Shown: positions 1-9,573, counted from the stretch's first letter. The stretch: 64,000 nucleotides of DNA from Flavobacteriales bacterium (GCA_002717515.1 PBEC01000025.1:62001-126000); one strand, 5' to 3'. Notes: generated from the sequence alone by a model not told the origin. Numbers and translations: made by a program.

Positions 1-94
1 TAAAAACACCGTCTACTACGGATGCCGAACTGGATTGTGCATTTGCAATTGATATTGAAATAATGGTCAGGAAGAAAAAAAATAATTTATTCAT
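1..94 (-). CDS. Secreted protein, 5' end only (possibly GldN/PorN-like)
   Basis: The minus strand opens with an ATG at 94 and stays open to the window edge, giving 31 residues. They start with MNKLFFFFLTIISISIANA, a clear Sec signal peptide with predicted cleavage at ANA-Q, then QSSSASVVDGVF. A VxDGxF/Y segment just after the signal peptide is what I remember from the start of gliding motility/T9SS protein GldN (PorN), but 31 residues cannot prove this. The gene is cut by the window and reads away from the MORN-repeat gene, so the two are divergently transcribed. That it is a real exported-protein gene is fairly safe; the family is a guess. Confidence 0.6.
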   Translation of the reverse strand, partial: MNKLFFFFLTIISISIANAQSSSASVVDGVF

Positions 95-311
95 ATTTAC
101 GTTTTTCTAACATAACGAAGTAAAAATATAACGTAACAACTTTTAATCATTTTTATTTTTTAAAGAGGTTTAAAACAAATAAACACTAATGTATTTTTGG
201 CCTTTAGAATAACTTTTATGTTAATAATTCAAATTACTTTGTTAAAAGATTCCTGAAAAAAATAACAATGAACATAATTTTATACCCTTATTTTATATAA
301 AATTCACAATT

Positions 312-2093
312 ATGAGATTTTCATTATTCTTCATTATTTGCGTCATTCATATTTATTCATATGGTCAAACAAAAACCAATGAGAAAGCTGCTATAGAATA
401 TTTTGTTAATAAATACCCCAATGGACAAAAAGAAGCTGAAGGAAAATACATTAACGGAAAAGAGCATGAAAAATGGATTTATTGGCACTCTAATGGCAAA
501 ATAAAACAAGTGGCAAACTTTAATGTCGGACGATTACATGGAAATGTGACTTATTATTATCCAAATGGTGATAAAAAAGATGAAGGTTTTTTTGTTGCTG
601 GTAAACAACACGGTAATTATACCAGCTGGTATTCCAATAAAAACATAAAACTTCAAGGTCAATACGAAAAAGACAAAAAAATTGGTCATTGGATAAGTTA
701 CTACGAAAATGGAAACAAAGAATGGGAAGGAAGTTATAAAAATAATGAAAAGGATAGTGTGTTCACATACTGGTACCCATCGGGTGAAATCTTCAAAAAG
801 ACATACCACAGTGAAGGATACGAAAGCGTTTTATCCGGTTGGAATATAAAGGGAGTACAATCCGTTAAAGACGGAAAAGGCGAATTAATGGAATTCTATG
901 AAGATGGTGCTCCTAAAGGGAAACTAATTTATAACAATGGTAAGGTTCACGGGAAAATCGTAAAATGGTATGAAAATGGAAATATCTGGTATACTTCAGA
1001 ATTTCATAATGGAGTTAAAAACGGGATTCACAAAATTTATTACATGAACGGCCTAATAAAGGACTCTACTCAGTTTGTGAATGGAAAGGAGCATGGAAAA
1101 TTTTACTCATTCAAGCCTGACGGCACCAAAGAATCGGAAGGATACTTTAAAATGGGTCAGGAAGACAGCACATGGATTTGGTACAATAAGGGTTTTGTTA
1201 GAATTAAAGGAACATTTAAAAACAGTTTGAGACATGGAACATGGTTATTCAATTATCCTGGTACAAACAAAAAAGAACACATTGCTTTTTTCAAAAATGG
1301 ACTCAAGGAAGGAACATGGAAATACTTTTACGAATCTGGAGGGAAATTAAGAGTTGCTAATTTCAAAAACGACAAAAGAAATGGAAAATGGTCGGTATAT
1401 TTTGAAAATGGAAAACTTGATCACGAGGGAAAATTTAAAGACGATAAAGAACATGGTGTTTGGACATCCTGGTATGAAAAAAATGAACGTGTCAACGAAA
1501 AAGGTTCCTTCAATATGGGAGTCATGGATGGGAAATGGGAAGGTTTCTACGATAATGGAAATCAAAAATTCATTGCCAATTACGACAATGGAATTAAGCA
1601 GGGTGAATACATTAAGTTTTATCCCAATGGTCGAGTTGGTATAAAAGAAACCTACAGTAACGGTTTACTAGAAGGGAAATATGAGGCATATTATGATAAA
1701 GGATTTTTTGTAAGAGAAAAGGGACAATACAAATTAATAAAACCAACAATCGATAGAGTGAGAAATAAAATTGACACTGTAATCGTAAACAAAAATGGCG
1801 ATACTCTTAAAATTGAAAAAGACCCACTTATTAAATTTAGAGAAAAACAAAAAGAGTCTGTTAAAGATGGATTATGGATTGTTTATTTCGATGGAACAAA
1901 CATTCCATATCAAAAAATCAATTACGTAAATGGGAGATTATCAGGAGTTTTTATAACATACTATAGCAATGGCAAGCCACAAAGTAAAATAATTTACCAA
2001 AATGGGAGAAAAAATGGAATATCAAAGTTCTACGATAAAAATGGAAAAGTTATTAAAAAAACAAAATATATAATGGACAATATTGTCGAATGA
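312..2093 (+). CDS. Secreted MORN-like (YwqK-type) repeat protein
   Basis: This 593-residue protein begins with a signal peptide (residues 1-18, cleavage near YSYG-Q) and then consists almost entirely of about twenty tandem repeats of roughly 23 residues. Each has the form Y/F-x-NG-K-x-x-G-x-W-x-x-Y-Y-x-NG, the MORN variant repeat seen in the so-called toxin-antitoxin YwqK family. Such repeats form elongated beta-hairpin stacks; in Bacteroidota they are usually extracytoplasmic and of unknown role. There is no enzymatic motif and no lipobox. A short non-repeat stretch near residues 470-510 separates the main array from the last three or four repeats. It stands alone between two minus-strand genes. 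The repeat family is sure, the function unknown. Confidence 0.85.
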   Translation: MRFSLFFIICVIHIYSYGQTKTNEKAAIEYFVNKYPNGQKEAEGKYINGKEHEKWIYWHSNGKIKQVANFNVGRLHGNVTYYYPNGDKKDEGFFVAGKQHGNYTSWYSNKNIKLQGQYEKDKKIGHWISYYENGNKEWEGSYKNNEKDSVFTYWYPSGEIFKKTYHSEGYESVLSGWNIKGVQSVKDGKGELMEFYEDGAPKGKLIYNNGKVHGKIVKWYENGNIWYTSEFHNGVKNGIHKIYYMNGLIKDSTQFVNGKEHGKFYSFKPDGTKESEGYFKMGQEDSTWIWYNKGFVRIKGTFKNSLRHGTWLFNYPGTNKKEHIAFFKNGLKEGTWKYFYESGGKLRVANFKNDKRNGKWSVYFENGKLDHEGKFKDDKEHGVWTSWYEKNERVNEKGSFNMGVMDGKWEGFYDNGNQKFIANYDNGIKQGEYIKFYPNGRVGIKETYSNGLLEGKYEAYYDKGFFVREKGQYKLIKPTIDRVRNKIDTVIVNKNGDTLKIEKDPLIKFREKQKESVKDGLWIVYFDGTNIPYQKINYVNGRLSGVFITYYSNGKPQSKIIYQNGRKNGISKFYDKNGKVIKKTKYIMDNIVE

Positions 2094-2245
2094 TTTGAGA
2101 TTGTATATTCAAGTTGCACTCAAAAAAACAAACCTTTCCTAGCGTACATATTCTATTTCGGAAACTCTTTAGTGGTTTTAAGTTCTAAATCAATTCATAT
2201 TTAACTTGTCTAAATTGGTTTCATTTAAAACTAACTAATTATATT

Positions 2246-5200
2246 TTAATATTTTGTATCGGCATCAAATCGCATTTTTGTAATTGCGACTCCATTTTTA
2301 AAATAATAGGTTGTTCCCCAACTGTATATTACCATTTTGTATATATTCACTTCTCCGGCTTTACTTACAATGTACTTCTTAATTGTTCGATTATTTTCAT
2401 ACAGAACTTCCTCGTGTATCCCCTCAGGTAATTTATTATACAACTGATTCATTTTCTTCTGGATAGAAGCTTGATCGGCACCTGAATTGGCATTCTTATA
2501 TTGCTTTTTTAAAGAATCTATCCTCGCTGATACTTCTTCTGGCGTTAATTCCCTATCTATCGCTTCCATGGAATCTTTAACCACCTTGTTTCTGGCAGAA
2601 TCTGCAAGGAATAAATCCTCATTGTATTCATCTTCTTTAGTTTCTATATCTATAATTATTTGCTCCATTTCTTTTTCCGTAGCTCTCAAAGCTTTTTCAA
2701 TTTGTCCATATTGAATAAGTAAAATATTATTTAACTCCTCGGCATTGACATCCGTAGTATCAAGATTTTTTAGCCTCTCATTTAGAATTGCTAACTTTTG
2801 ACGATAAATGTTCATTTGACGATCTTTCCCCAATCTTTCCAAATAATTCTCTTTAACCTTCAGCTTGATTTCAAGACCTTCTTTTTGAACCTTGGTAGCT
2901 TCCGCTCTTTTTTCAATTTTATTTTCACCTACCAAATTTTTTGCTTGAAAAAGTAAACTTTTTCCTTTCTGATTAATTTTTAAATAATCTCTTAAAAGAG
3001 GTAGCTCCTCTGTTTTCAGTCGAGCAATCTCAACTTTTAACTCGGAAATTTTTGCTTCTTTAATATTTTTCTCAGCCTGAAGAGGAGCCAATTTCTCAAC
3101 CAAAAGCTTCTCCTTTAAAATTAATGAATCATTTAGCCTGCTTTTTGCTTTTCGCTTCGTCGATAATTGTTTTTTGATTTCTTCCACAGCTTTACGCTTC
3201 TCCTCCTTTAAGATAGATGCTCTTTTGGCAGCCTCTATTTTACGCTCAAGAGTTTGTTTTTCTTTCAATTGTTCATTGAGTTCTTTTGTGGCTTCTAAAA
3301 GCTGTTTTTTCTTTTCTGCATCGATTTTTCTCTGCTCTCTTATTTTTCTGCGTTCTTCCTCATTAGCAAGCTCAACTTGTCTCTTTTTTTCTCTATCCTT
3401 TTCTGCATCAATTTTGTACTTAGTAAGCTCCTCTTTTTGTTTCTCTACAATTTTTGCTAAACTATCCGCAATCGCCCTTCTTCTAATGGCTTCCTTACTT
3501 ATGTACCGCTCATCATCCTTTGTCAAAGAGCTTTCTACTTTCCTGTTTTTTTTAGCCTCGAGCTCTTGAAGATGCTTTTCCTCTAAATACCTTCTCTCTC
3601 TTCTTCTTTTATCATCGGCTTTTTTCTTAGCCTCTAATTCTTTCATTTTTTCCTTCTCTTTGGCCTCCTGCTCAGCTTCTTTATTTTCTAAATTAATCAT
3701 TTGCTTTAATAGCTTACTTTGCGCCTTTTCAAGTTCTTTTCTCCTTTTTTTCTCCTGATTCTCCAACTCATCCTCTAACGCTTCTCTTTTTGCCAAAGCT
3801 TTTAACTCAGATTCTATTCTTTTTTGTCTTTCTTTAAATGCCTCTTTTTTCTTTTTAATTGCCTCTTTTTCAGCTCGAATTTTTTCTTTCATTTCTTGTC
3901 GTTCCACCTCAATAACTCTATTTTGAAATTCGATTCTTTTTTGTTCTTCTTCTTGGGCCTTTTCTTTTTTTGCCTTTGCCATAACAGCAATGTTTTTAGC
4001 CCTTTCCTTTCTCATTTGCTCAAGTTCCTTCCTCTTTGCTTTTGCTTGAAGTTCCCTCAAAAACTCATCACTATTATTCGATTCATTTTCTTGTCCTTTT
4101 TGCCCAGTTGCGGTTAAAAGATTGTTTAATTCTACTTGTTTTTTCTTCATGTCAGCGGAAAGTGTTTTTGCTTCAGCCTCATATTTACTAATTCTTCTTT
4201 GCAAAACATTTTGCTTTATTGCGTTACTCACGTCCCCTTTTGCTTTCAACTCTTTTAACTCTTCCTCTGCTGAATCCAAATCATCTCTTTTCCTTTTTAT
4301 ATCGATTCCAAGGGTTCTAATTTCATCTTTCAACTGAAGTATTCTTAATTCTTTCTTACTTAATTTCTTATTATTTAAGTCAGATATTTTTTTTGCTTTT
4401 TCCGCCTCAGCTTTTTTTGCAGCAAGCTTTAAGGCTTTTCTCTTTGCCTTTTCCTCCAACTTCTTTTCTTTAATTTTTGCACTAACCTCACTAATTTTTG
4501 ATTTAGTATCTAAATCTTTATTGGCCATTTCAAAAGACTTTTCTTGCTCCAAACGCTGCTGTTCAACACGTTTTTTTGCCGCATTTAACTTATCTTCTTC
4601 AGTTACCACTCTCTTTTTTTCTCCAATTCTTTTTACAACTTGCTTTTTAGTTTTTAATTTTTCTTTCTGAAGTTTAATTTTAGCTTTAAGTTCTTTCTGC
4701 CTTTGCTTGTAGAGTTCCCAATCCTTTTCTGACAATTTCTGTAAAACCAACTGCATTGAGTCCTCGTATGCACGTGCCTTATTTACATTTCTTTTATATC
4801 TTTTGTTTTTTTGCCTGTCTTTTCCGTTCCTTTTCTGAACATCACTTTGAATTTGGTTAAGCGATTCAATTTCCTTATCCAGCTTAGCCTTTTGCTTAAG
4901 TAATTCGTCTTTTTTTTCTTTGGAAAGCCTTTCATTATTTAGTTTTAAATCGATTTCAGCTCGTTTAACCTTTTTTTCCAATGCATCAATTCGAGCTTTC
5001 TCCGCCTTTTCTTTTCGTTTCTCAGCAATAATTAATTTATTAGCTCTCTTTATACTATCCTTTCGAAATTGAGCCATATCCCGATTTTTAAGAAGCTCTC
5101 TGGCAGCATCATCTCTAGCAATTTGTTCTTGTCGAGCTTTTGTCTTTTTTAATAAGATTGACTTTTCTCTCAACAATTTTTCCTTTTCTGCAAGTTTCGC

Positions 5201-8200
5201 AGCCTGAACTCTATCTTCATAAATCTGCCTTTTTTTCTCGGCTTTCAATTGCGCTTTACGTTTTTTTGCCAGTAACTTTCTTTTAGCTTTATCTCTTTTG
5301 AAACGAGCAGCTCTCTCCTCAGGTGTTTCTAAATCTGCATATTGTTTAGCCAATCTGGCCGCTTCTAGCTTTTCTTTGGCATTTGCAACATTTTGATTAT
5401 TCATTTTTTTTGCCTTCTCTTTGTTAGCATAGTATTTCCCTTTGGCTCGTTCATATTTTAGTGTTAGGCTTTTCAATTCCGCTTCAATTCGTTCAATTTC
5501 TTCCTCACGTCTTTTAATATTCGCTTCTTTTTCATTTCGTTCTACACTAACCGCTTTACCTGACAAACCAGAATCATTTAAATCCTTCAAGTCAGCTTTT
5601 ATGATTTCATTGGCTTCTTTTTCAACTTTCAATTTATCCTTAAGCTCTTTTATCCTTTTTGAAAGCTTCCACATGCTGAGTTTATCCGCCGAAGATTTTT
5701 TCGATTTTCGATTTTCATTCTCTAATTGTTGCTCGGCAAGTTTAACTTCTTTTTCTGCGTTTTTAAGGTTTGCATCTAATCGCTTTTTCTCACTTTTTTG
5801 ATACTCCTCAATGATGTATAATTTTTCCTTTTTTTTGGGCCCCTTAATCGGCTTTCCTTCAAGGTATTCTCTAATAACCTGTTCCTGAAAAGTTTCGTTT
5901 TTATTTTTGGATGAGGTGTTTTTAATTGAGCGCAACAATGCCAGTTTACGTTTTGCTTTTGCTTCTTTCAATCTCTCCAGTTTTTCTATTTCTTTTTTCG
6001 TTTTTGCATTTTCTTCAGCTTCGGCAGCTGCATTAGCCTTTGCTAATTTATTGGCGACTTCATCGTATTTGTTGGATGGTGTTTTTTTATCCGTGACAAT
6101 TTCTTTCTTTTCTTTTTCTTTTGAGGAGACTTCTTTTACAACTTTTTCTTTAATCTTATTTTCTTTCTCTTGTTGACGCTTTTGAATTCTTGCCAACATT
6201 TCCTGACTCTCTTTTTTTTCAGCTGCTCTCAGTTCCTTTTGTTGACGTCTAATTTCCTGACGCTTTCTTTTCTCCTCCTCTCGTTTTTCTTTGTATCTTT
6301 TAGCCGCATTTATTTTTAATTTTTTCAGCTCTAATTCACTCTGACTTTTAACGGATTTCTCTTCCTCAAGAGTTCGCTTTTGATCCTGCTTCTCTTTTCT
6401 ACTCTCGGCCCTTGTTTTTATTTTTTCTTGTTCAATTTGAAGTGCAGATTTAGTATTTGTAGCATCTTTTGTTTTTTCAGAGCTTTTCTTTTCTGAAGTT
6501 TCTTTTTTACTATTCTCTTTCTCTTTGGGTGATTTTGAATTAATGGCTTTTTTTGCTTTTAAAAACTGTGCTTTTTTTGCTTTTTCAGCCTCTTTTTCTT
6601 TTTTAGCAAGCTTTTTAAACTCCTCCTCCTTTTCTTTAGAAGAAGACTTGATTTTATTTAGTATTTTTTGTTGCTCTTCTTTCTCTTTGGCAATTTGCTT
6701 AGCTTCCTCGGCCCTTAAAGCTTTTATTTTTGCCTTTTCCTCAAGTTTAGCTGCTAACTCCTCGGCCTTTTTTAATTCACCATCAGCTTTTAAGGAATCT
6801 TTAACTTGGGCCTCCCTGAATTTAATTCGACTTAAAGAATCTTTTGCTGCTATGTCTGACAGCCTTTTTTGTTCTTTCTTTTCTTCCTTCTCTTTCGCCA
6901 ATTTTCTTTTGAACTCTTGTTCTTTTCGAAGAGCCTCCTTTTTTTGTTTTCTTTGAGCTTCTTTTTCCAGTAATAATTTTCTTTTTCCTGCTAACTTTTG
7001 TTCCTCAAATTTAACTTTCTCGGATTCCATCTTTTGAACCGATTCCAAATCTTCTTTGGTTGCGTCAACTTCCTTTTTCATTTTTTCTTGAAGCTTAGCC
7101 AGGGAACGTTCTTTTTTTTCAAGAGCCTTTTGATGCTTTTGAACCTCCTTTCTCGCCAGTTTTTGAAGTTCGAGTTGACGCTTTTGCTCCTCAGTAAGCT
7201 CTTTGCTATTAGCACTTTTCTCAGCCAACTCTTTTTGTGTTTTACGATCGTTGAATTCGTCCAGTTCCTTTTGCTCTCTGGCTTCAATTTGATCTTGAGT
7301 TCCCTCTTGTTGAATGGACAACTTTAAAGAGTCAACCTCTTTTGAAAAATCTAAATTTAAATTATCTCTATTCCTTTTTCCTTCTTTCTTACTTTCCTTT
7401 ATTTTACTCCTCAGCTCGTCTGCTTCATCTTTAAGTTGTTCAACTTTCTTTGCTCTTTCCTTCATTTTATCTGCAAACTCAGCATCTTTCAAAGCCTTTT
7501 CAGCAGCAATTTTGGCTTTGTTTTGAGCAATTTTTTCTCTCTCTTCTTTTTTCTTCTCTAACGCTTTTTTCTTTGCCAACTCATAAGCCTCCTTCTTTCT
7601 TTTGAGTTCTTCTTTTCGCTTCAAAGCTTCTTCCATTTTTTCCTGTTGCTTGGCTGTTCTTTCTTCTGCTTGTTTCTTTTTAGCCAACTCAGTGTTTTTG
7701 AACTTTTCGAGTTTTTTTAACAACTTGTCGTTTTCGTTTTCTCTTCTATCCGACTCTTCCCTTTGCTCCTGAGCCAACTGGCGTTCTGCTTTTGCCAATT
7801 TTTTATGTTCTTTTGCAAGCAGTTTGTTTCTTTTTGCATCTTGTTCCGCTCGCTGTTTTGCCCTTTTTCTTTCTGCAGCCGTTCTTTTTTCTTCTATTTC
7901 GGCCTGTTGTCTTTGTTTTGCAGCTATAACGGCCTGCTTTTGAAGATTTCTTTTTTCTAATTTGTTTTGATATTCTGACTGCAGTTTTTGTTGTTTCTCT
8001 AAAGCACTTTTCTTAAATTTTTCGATATCTCTTTTTTCACCAATTTCTTTCTTAAGCTTTTCTATTTCTCTTTCGAATCTTTGTTTTTCAAACTTTCTTC
8101 TTTTTGCGGATTCCTCTTGCAATTTTTTTCGATTTCTTTCCGCTTCTGCAGTTCTTCTTCGAACTTCCATTAGCTGCTTTCGCTGAAGTTCTTTTTGTTT

Positions 8201-8317
8201 TCTCATTTCAACACGTCGCCTTTCTGCCTCTCGTTGCTCGTTGATTTTTTCTATTTTTTTTTTGCGCCTCACTCTGCGCCTGCTTTTCTGCTTTTTCTGC
8301 ATTTTTTTCAAGCTCAA
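2246..8317 (-). CDS. Giant coiled-coil protein, 3' frame (2,023 codons)
   Basis: This frame encodes about 2,000 residues dominated by Lys, Glu, Ala, Arg and Gln, a trichohyalin-like single or interrupted alpha-helix/coiled coil with almost no Pro, Gly, Cys or Trp. Only the last 60 or so residues look globular, with aromatic and beta-type sequence (YKMVIYSWGTTYYFKNG). The ATG at 8317 is probably not a true start: the first 20 residues are purely Lys/Arg and lack the acidic partner residues, whereas after the A10 tract at 8254-8263 the sequence is normal coiled coil. The 261-codon frame upstream (8208-8993) supplies the signal peptide and matching composition, so the two are best read as one gene of about 2,248 residues broken by one extra A. 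Function is unknown; an exported filament or scaffold is my inference. Confidence 0.75.
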   Translation of the reverse strand: MSLKKMQKKQKSRRRVRRKKKIEKINEQREAERRRVEMRKQKELQRKQLMEVRRRTAEAERNRKKLQEESAKRRKFEKQRFEREIEKLKKEIGEKRDIEKFKKSALEKQQKLQSEYQNKLEKRNLQKQAVIAAKQRQQAEIEEKRTAAERKRAKQRAEQDAKRNKLLAKEHKKLAKAERQLAQEQREESDRRENENDKLLKKLEKFKNTELAKKKQAEERTAKQQEKMEEALKRKEELKRKKEAYELAKKKALEKKKEEREKIAQNKAKIAAEKALKDAEFADKMKERAKKVEQLKDEADELRSKIKESKKEGKRNRDNLNLDFSKEVDSLKLSIQQEGTQDQIEAREQKELDEFNDRKTQKELAEKSANSKELTEEQKRQLELQKLARKEVQKHQKALEKKERSLAKLQEKMKKEVDATKEDLESVQKMESEKVKFEEQKLAGKRKLLLEKEAQRKQKKEALRKEQEFKRKLAKEKEEKKEQKRLSDIAAKDSLSRIKFREAQVKDSLKADGELKKAEELAAKLEEKAKIKALRAEEAKQIAKEKEEQQKILNKIKSSSKEKEEEFKKLAKKEKEAEKAKKAQFLKAKKAINSKSPKEKENSKKETSEKKSSEKTKDATNTKSALQIEQEKIKTRAESRKEKQDQKRTLEEEKSVKSQSELELKKLKINAAKRYKEKREEEKRKRQEIRRQQKELRAAEKKESQEMLARIQKRQQEKENKIKEKVVKEVSSKEKEKKEIVTDKKTPSNKYDEVANKLAKANAAAEAEENAKTKKEIEKLERLKEAKAKRKLALLRSIKNTSSKNKNETFQEQVIREYLEGKPIKGPKKKEKLYIIEEYQKSEKKRLDANLKNAEKEVKLAEQQLENENRKSKKSSADKLSMWKLSKRIKELKDKLKVEKEANEIIKADLKDLNDSGLSGKAVSVERNEKEANIKRREEEIERIEAELKSLTLKYERAKGKYYANKEKAKKMNNQNVANAKEKLEAARLAKQYADLETPEERAARFKRDKAKRKLLAKKRKAQLKAEKKRQIYEDRVQAAKLAEKEKLLREKSILLKKTKARQEQIARDDAARELLKNRDMAQFRKDSIKRANKLIIAEKRKEKAEKARIDALEKKVKRAEIDLKLNNERLSKEKKDELLKQKAKLDKEIESLNQIQSDVQKRNGKDRQKNKRYKRNVNKARAYEDSMQLVLQKLSEKDWELYKQRQKELKAKIKLQKEKLKTKKQVVKRIGEKKRVVTEEDKLNAAKKRVEQQRLEQEKSFEMANKDLDTKSKISEVSAKIKEKKLEEKAKRKALKLAAKKAEAEKAKKISDLNNKKLSKKELRILQLKDEIRTLGIDIKRKRDDLDSAEEELKELKAKGDVSNAIKQNVLQRRISKYEAEAKTLSADMKKKQVELNNLLTATGQKGQENESNNSDEFLRELQAKAKRKELEQMRKERAKNIAVMAKAKKEKAQEEEQKRIEFQNRVIEVERQEMKEKIRAEKEAIKKKKEAFKERQKRIESELKALAKREALEDELENQEKKRRKELEKAQSKLLKQMINLENKEAEQEAKEKEKMKELEAKKKADDKRRRERRYLEEKHLQELEAKKNRKVESSLTKDDERYISKEAIRRRAIADSLAKIVEKQKEELTKYKIDAEKDREKKRQVELANEEERRKIREQRKIDAEKKKQLLEATKELNEQLKEKQTLERKIEAAKRASILKEEKRKAVEEIKKQLSTKRKAKSRLNDSLILKEKLLVEKLAPLQAEKNIKEAKISELKVEIARLKTEELPLLRDYLKINQKGKSLLFQAKNLVGENKIEKRAEATKVQKEGLEIKLKVKENYLERLGKDRQMNIYRQKLAILNERLKNLDTTDVNAEELNNILLIQYGQIEKALRATEKEMEQIIIDIETKEDEYNEDLFLADSARNKVVKDSMEAIDRELTPEEVSARIDSLKKQYKNANSGADQASIQKKMNQLYNKLPEGIHEEVLYENNRTIKKYIVSKAGEVNIYKMVIYSWGTTYYFKNGVAITKMRFDADTKY

Positions 8318-8993
8318 CCTTATCTGCTTTTTCTTGTGACTTCTTCTTGGTATTCTCGTATTCCTGCTGTTTCTTTTTAGCCAAAAGTGCTTTTTCCTCG
8401 ATTTTCTTTTGCTCGAGTTGAATTTCCTTTTCCTTTTCTTGCAAATACTTCTTCTTTATTGCAGCTTTTTTGTCTTTTCTCTCTTCTTCCTCCTTATATT
8501 TTTTTTCTAACGCATCAAGTTGTTTTTGTGCCTCTCTCTCTTCTTCCAATTTTTTTGCCTCTTTTTGTCTTCTTCTTTCATCTTCCTTTGCTTCTGCAGC
8601 TAATCTTTTTTGTTCATCAGCCTGTTCCTGTGCAAGTCTTTTTTGTTTATCTCTTTCTGCCTTTTTTTGCTCTTCCAATAATTTCGCTCTTTTTGCTGCA
8701 GCCTTAGCTTGATATTCTCGAGCCAAAGCGGCCTCTTTTTTCAACTGCTCTCTACGATATTTCTTAGCTTGTTCTTTTTGCCTTAAAAGCTTCCTATACT
8801 CTATCTCATCCTGTTTGCGCTCTTTTTGTCTTTTCTTTTGTAAACGCTTTAACTCCTCTTTTCTTTTTTTTACTTTTTTACGAATGTCTTCTTGTGAATC
8901 TTTAGAATCCTGGGCATAAGTAACGGACAATGATAGAAACATCATTGCCGTAAATAAGATTTTAGGCAGGTATTTAAAACAAAATTTACTCAC
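8208..8993 (-). CDS. Giant coiled-coil protein, 5' frame with signal peptide
   Basis: This 261-codon frame starts at ATG 8993 with a signal peptide (about residues 1-27, hydrophobic LPKILFTAMMFLSLSVTYA, then QDSKD), followed by a highly charged Lys/Glu/Ala/Gln helix identical in character to the downstream 2,023-codon frame. Up to about residue 243 it is coiled coil; the last 19 residues (ending RATRGRKATC) lose the pattern, as expected after a frame change at the A10 tract. Removing one A joins this frame to the next without a stop and yields one exported protein of about 2,248 residues. Alternatives are a real truncation, a sequencing error, or programmed slippage. Confidence 0.75.
   Translation of the reverse strand: MSKFCFKYLPKILFTAMMFLSLSVTYAQDSKDSQEDIRKKVKKRKEELKRLQKKRQKERKQDEIEYRKLLRQKEQAKKYRREQLKKEAALAREYQAKAAAKRAKLLEEQKKAERDKQKRLAQEQADEQKRLAAEAKEDERRRQKEAKKLEEEREAQKQLDALEKKYKEEEERKDKKAAIKKKYLQEKEKEIQLEQKKIEEKALLAKKKQQEYENTKKKSQEKADKVELEKNAEKAEKQAQSEAQKKNRKNQRATRGRKATC
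8254..8263 (-). other. A10 homopolymer at frame junction of the giant coiled-coil gene
   Basis: Ten consecutive A on the coding (minus) strand sit exactly where the coiled-coil pattern leaves the 5' frame and enters the 3' frame. With nine A the codons run GCG CAA AAA AAA ATA GAA AAA ATC, giving continuous A-Q-K-K-I-E-K-I-N-E. Such tracts are known sites of RNA polymerase slippage, of replication slippage (phase variation) and of sequencing error; the sequence alone cannot choose between them. Confidence 0.75.
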
Positions 8994-9113
8994 GTACGTA
9001 AATCACTCATTCATTCCTAAGTCGTTAAGCTACGAAGCCTTTATTAGGCAGCTGTTTCGTTTTACGTGAAATATAAATAAAAGTTTTATATCCGAAACAT
9101 TTAATTGAGTTAA

Positions 9114-9146
9114 TTGTGCATATTTCATTTTTTATTCGTAATATTG
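9114..9146 (+). promoter_or_regulatory. Candidate promoter for rplS
   Basis: TTG at 9114-9116, a 22-base spacer and TAATATTG at 9139-9146 (one mismatch to TAnnTTTG) form a plausible Bacteroidota promoter 50 bases before the rplS start. A weak hairpin (CCC, T-rich loop, GGG) follows near 9151-9164. Confidence 0.4.
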
Positions 9147-9195
9147 CACTCCCATTTTTTGGGGACGATTTTATTACATAGAAAGTACTATCAAA

Positions 9196-9552
9196 ATGGA
9201 TTTACTTAGAGAAGTATCAAACGAATTAGTAGAGAAGAAAGAGTGGCCAGAATTTCAAGCAGGCGACACTATTACTGTTTACTATGATATCAAAGAAGGA
9301 GAAAAGACAAGAACTCAATTTTTTCAAGGAGTTGTATTACAAAGAAGAGGTTCTGGTACTACCGAAACTTTTACGATTAGAAAAATTTCTGGAGGAGTTG
9401 GTGTAGAAAGAATATTTCCTTTTAACTCACCTTTTTTAACTAAAATTGAGGTAAACAAAAGAGGAAAGGTTAGACGTTCCAGAATCTTTTACCTTAGAGA
9501 AAGAACTGGTAAATCTGCTAGAATCAAAGAAAAAATTACTTTTAAGAAGTAA
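9196..9552 (+). CDS. rplS: 50S ribosomal protein L19
   Basis: The 118-residue product is L19, which sits at the 30S-50S interface of the ribosome. The family signature is intact: the F-x-x-G-D-T-I-x-V-Y-Y motif near residues 20-31, the F-x-G-V-V-L-Q-R-R-G-S-G segment at about 43-54, the R-K-I-S-G-G-V-G-V-E-R-I-F-P core near 62-75, and K-R-G-K-V-R-R-S-R-I-F-Y-L-R at 88-101. Length is typical of the family. It is monocistronic here, with its own promoter candidate and a strong terminator 22 bases after the stop, rather than following trmD and rimM as in many other phyla. There is no Shine-Dalgarno before the ATG. Confidence 0.97.
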   Translation: MDLLREVSNELVEKKEWPEFQAGDTITVYYDIKEGEKTRTQFFQGVVLQRRGSGTTETFTIRKISGGVGVERIFPFNSPFLTKIEVNKRGKVRRSRIFYLRERTGKSARIKEKITFKK

Positions 9553-9573
9553 TTCCAAAATAAATATATTTAT

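Noticed and set aside
3174-7960. Long open frames on the plus strand opposite the giant coiled-coil gene (for example 3174-3569 and 6525-6956)
   Set aside because: They are Ser/Phe/Leu-rich reflections of a Lys/Glu-rich gene in antisense and lack start signals or family resemblance.
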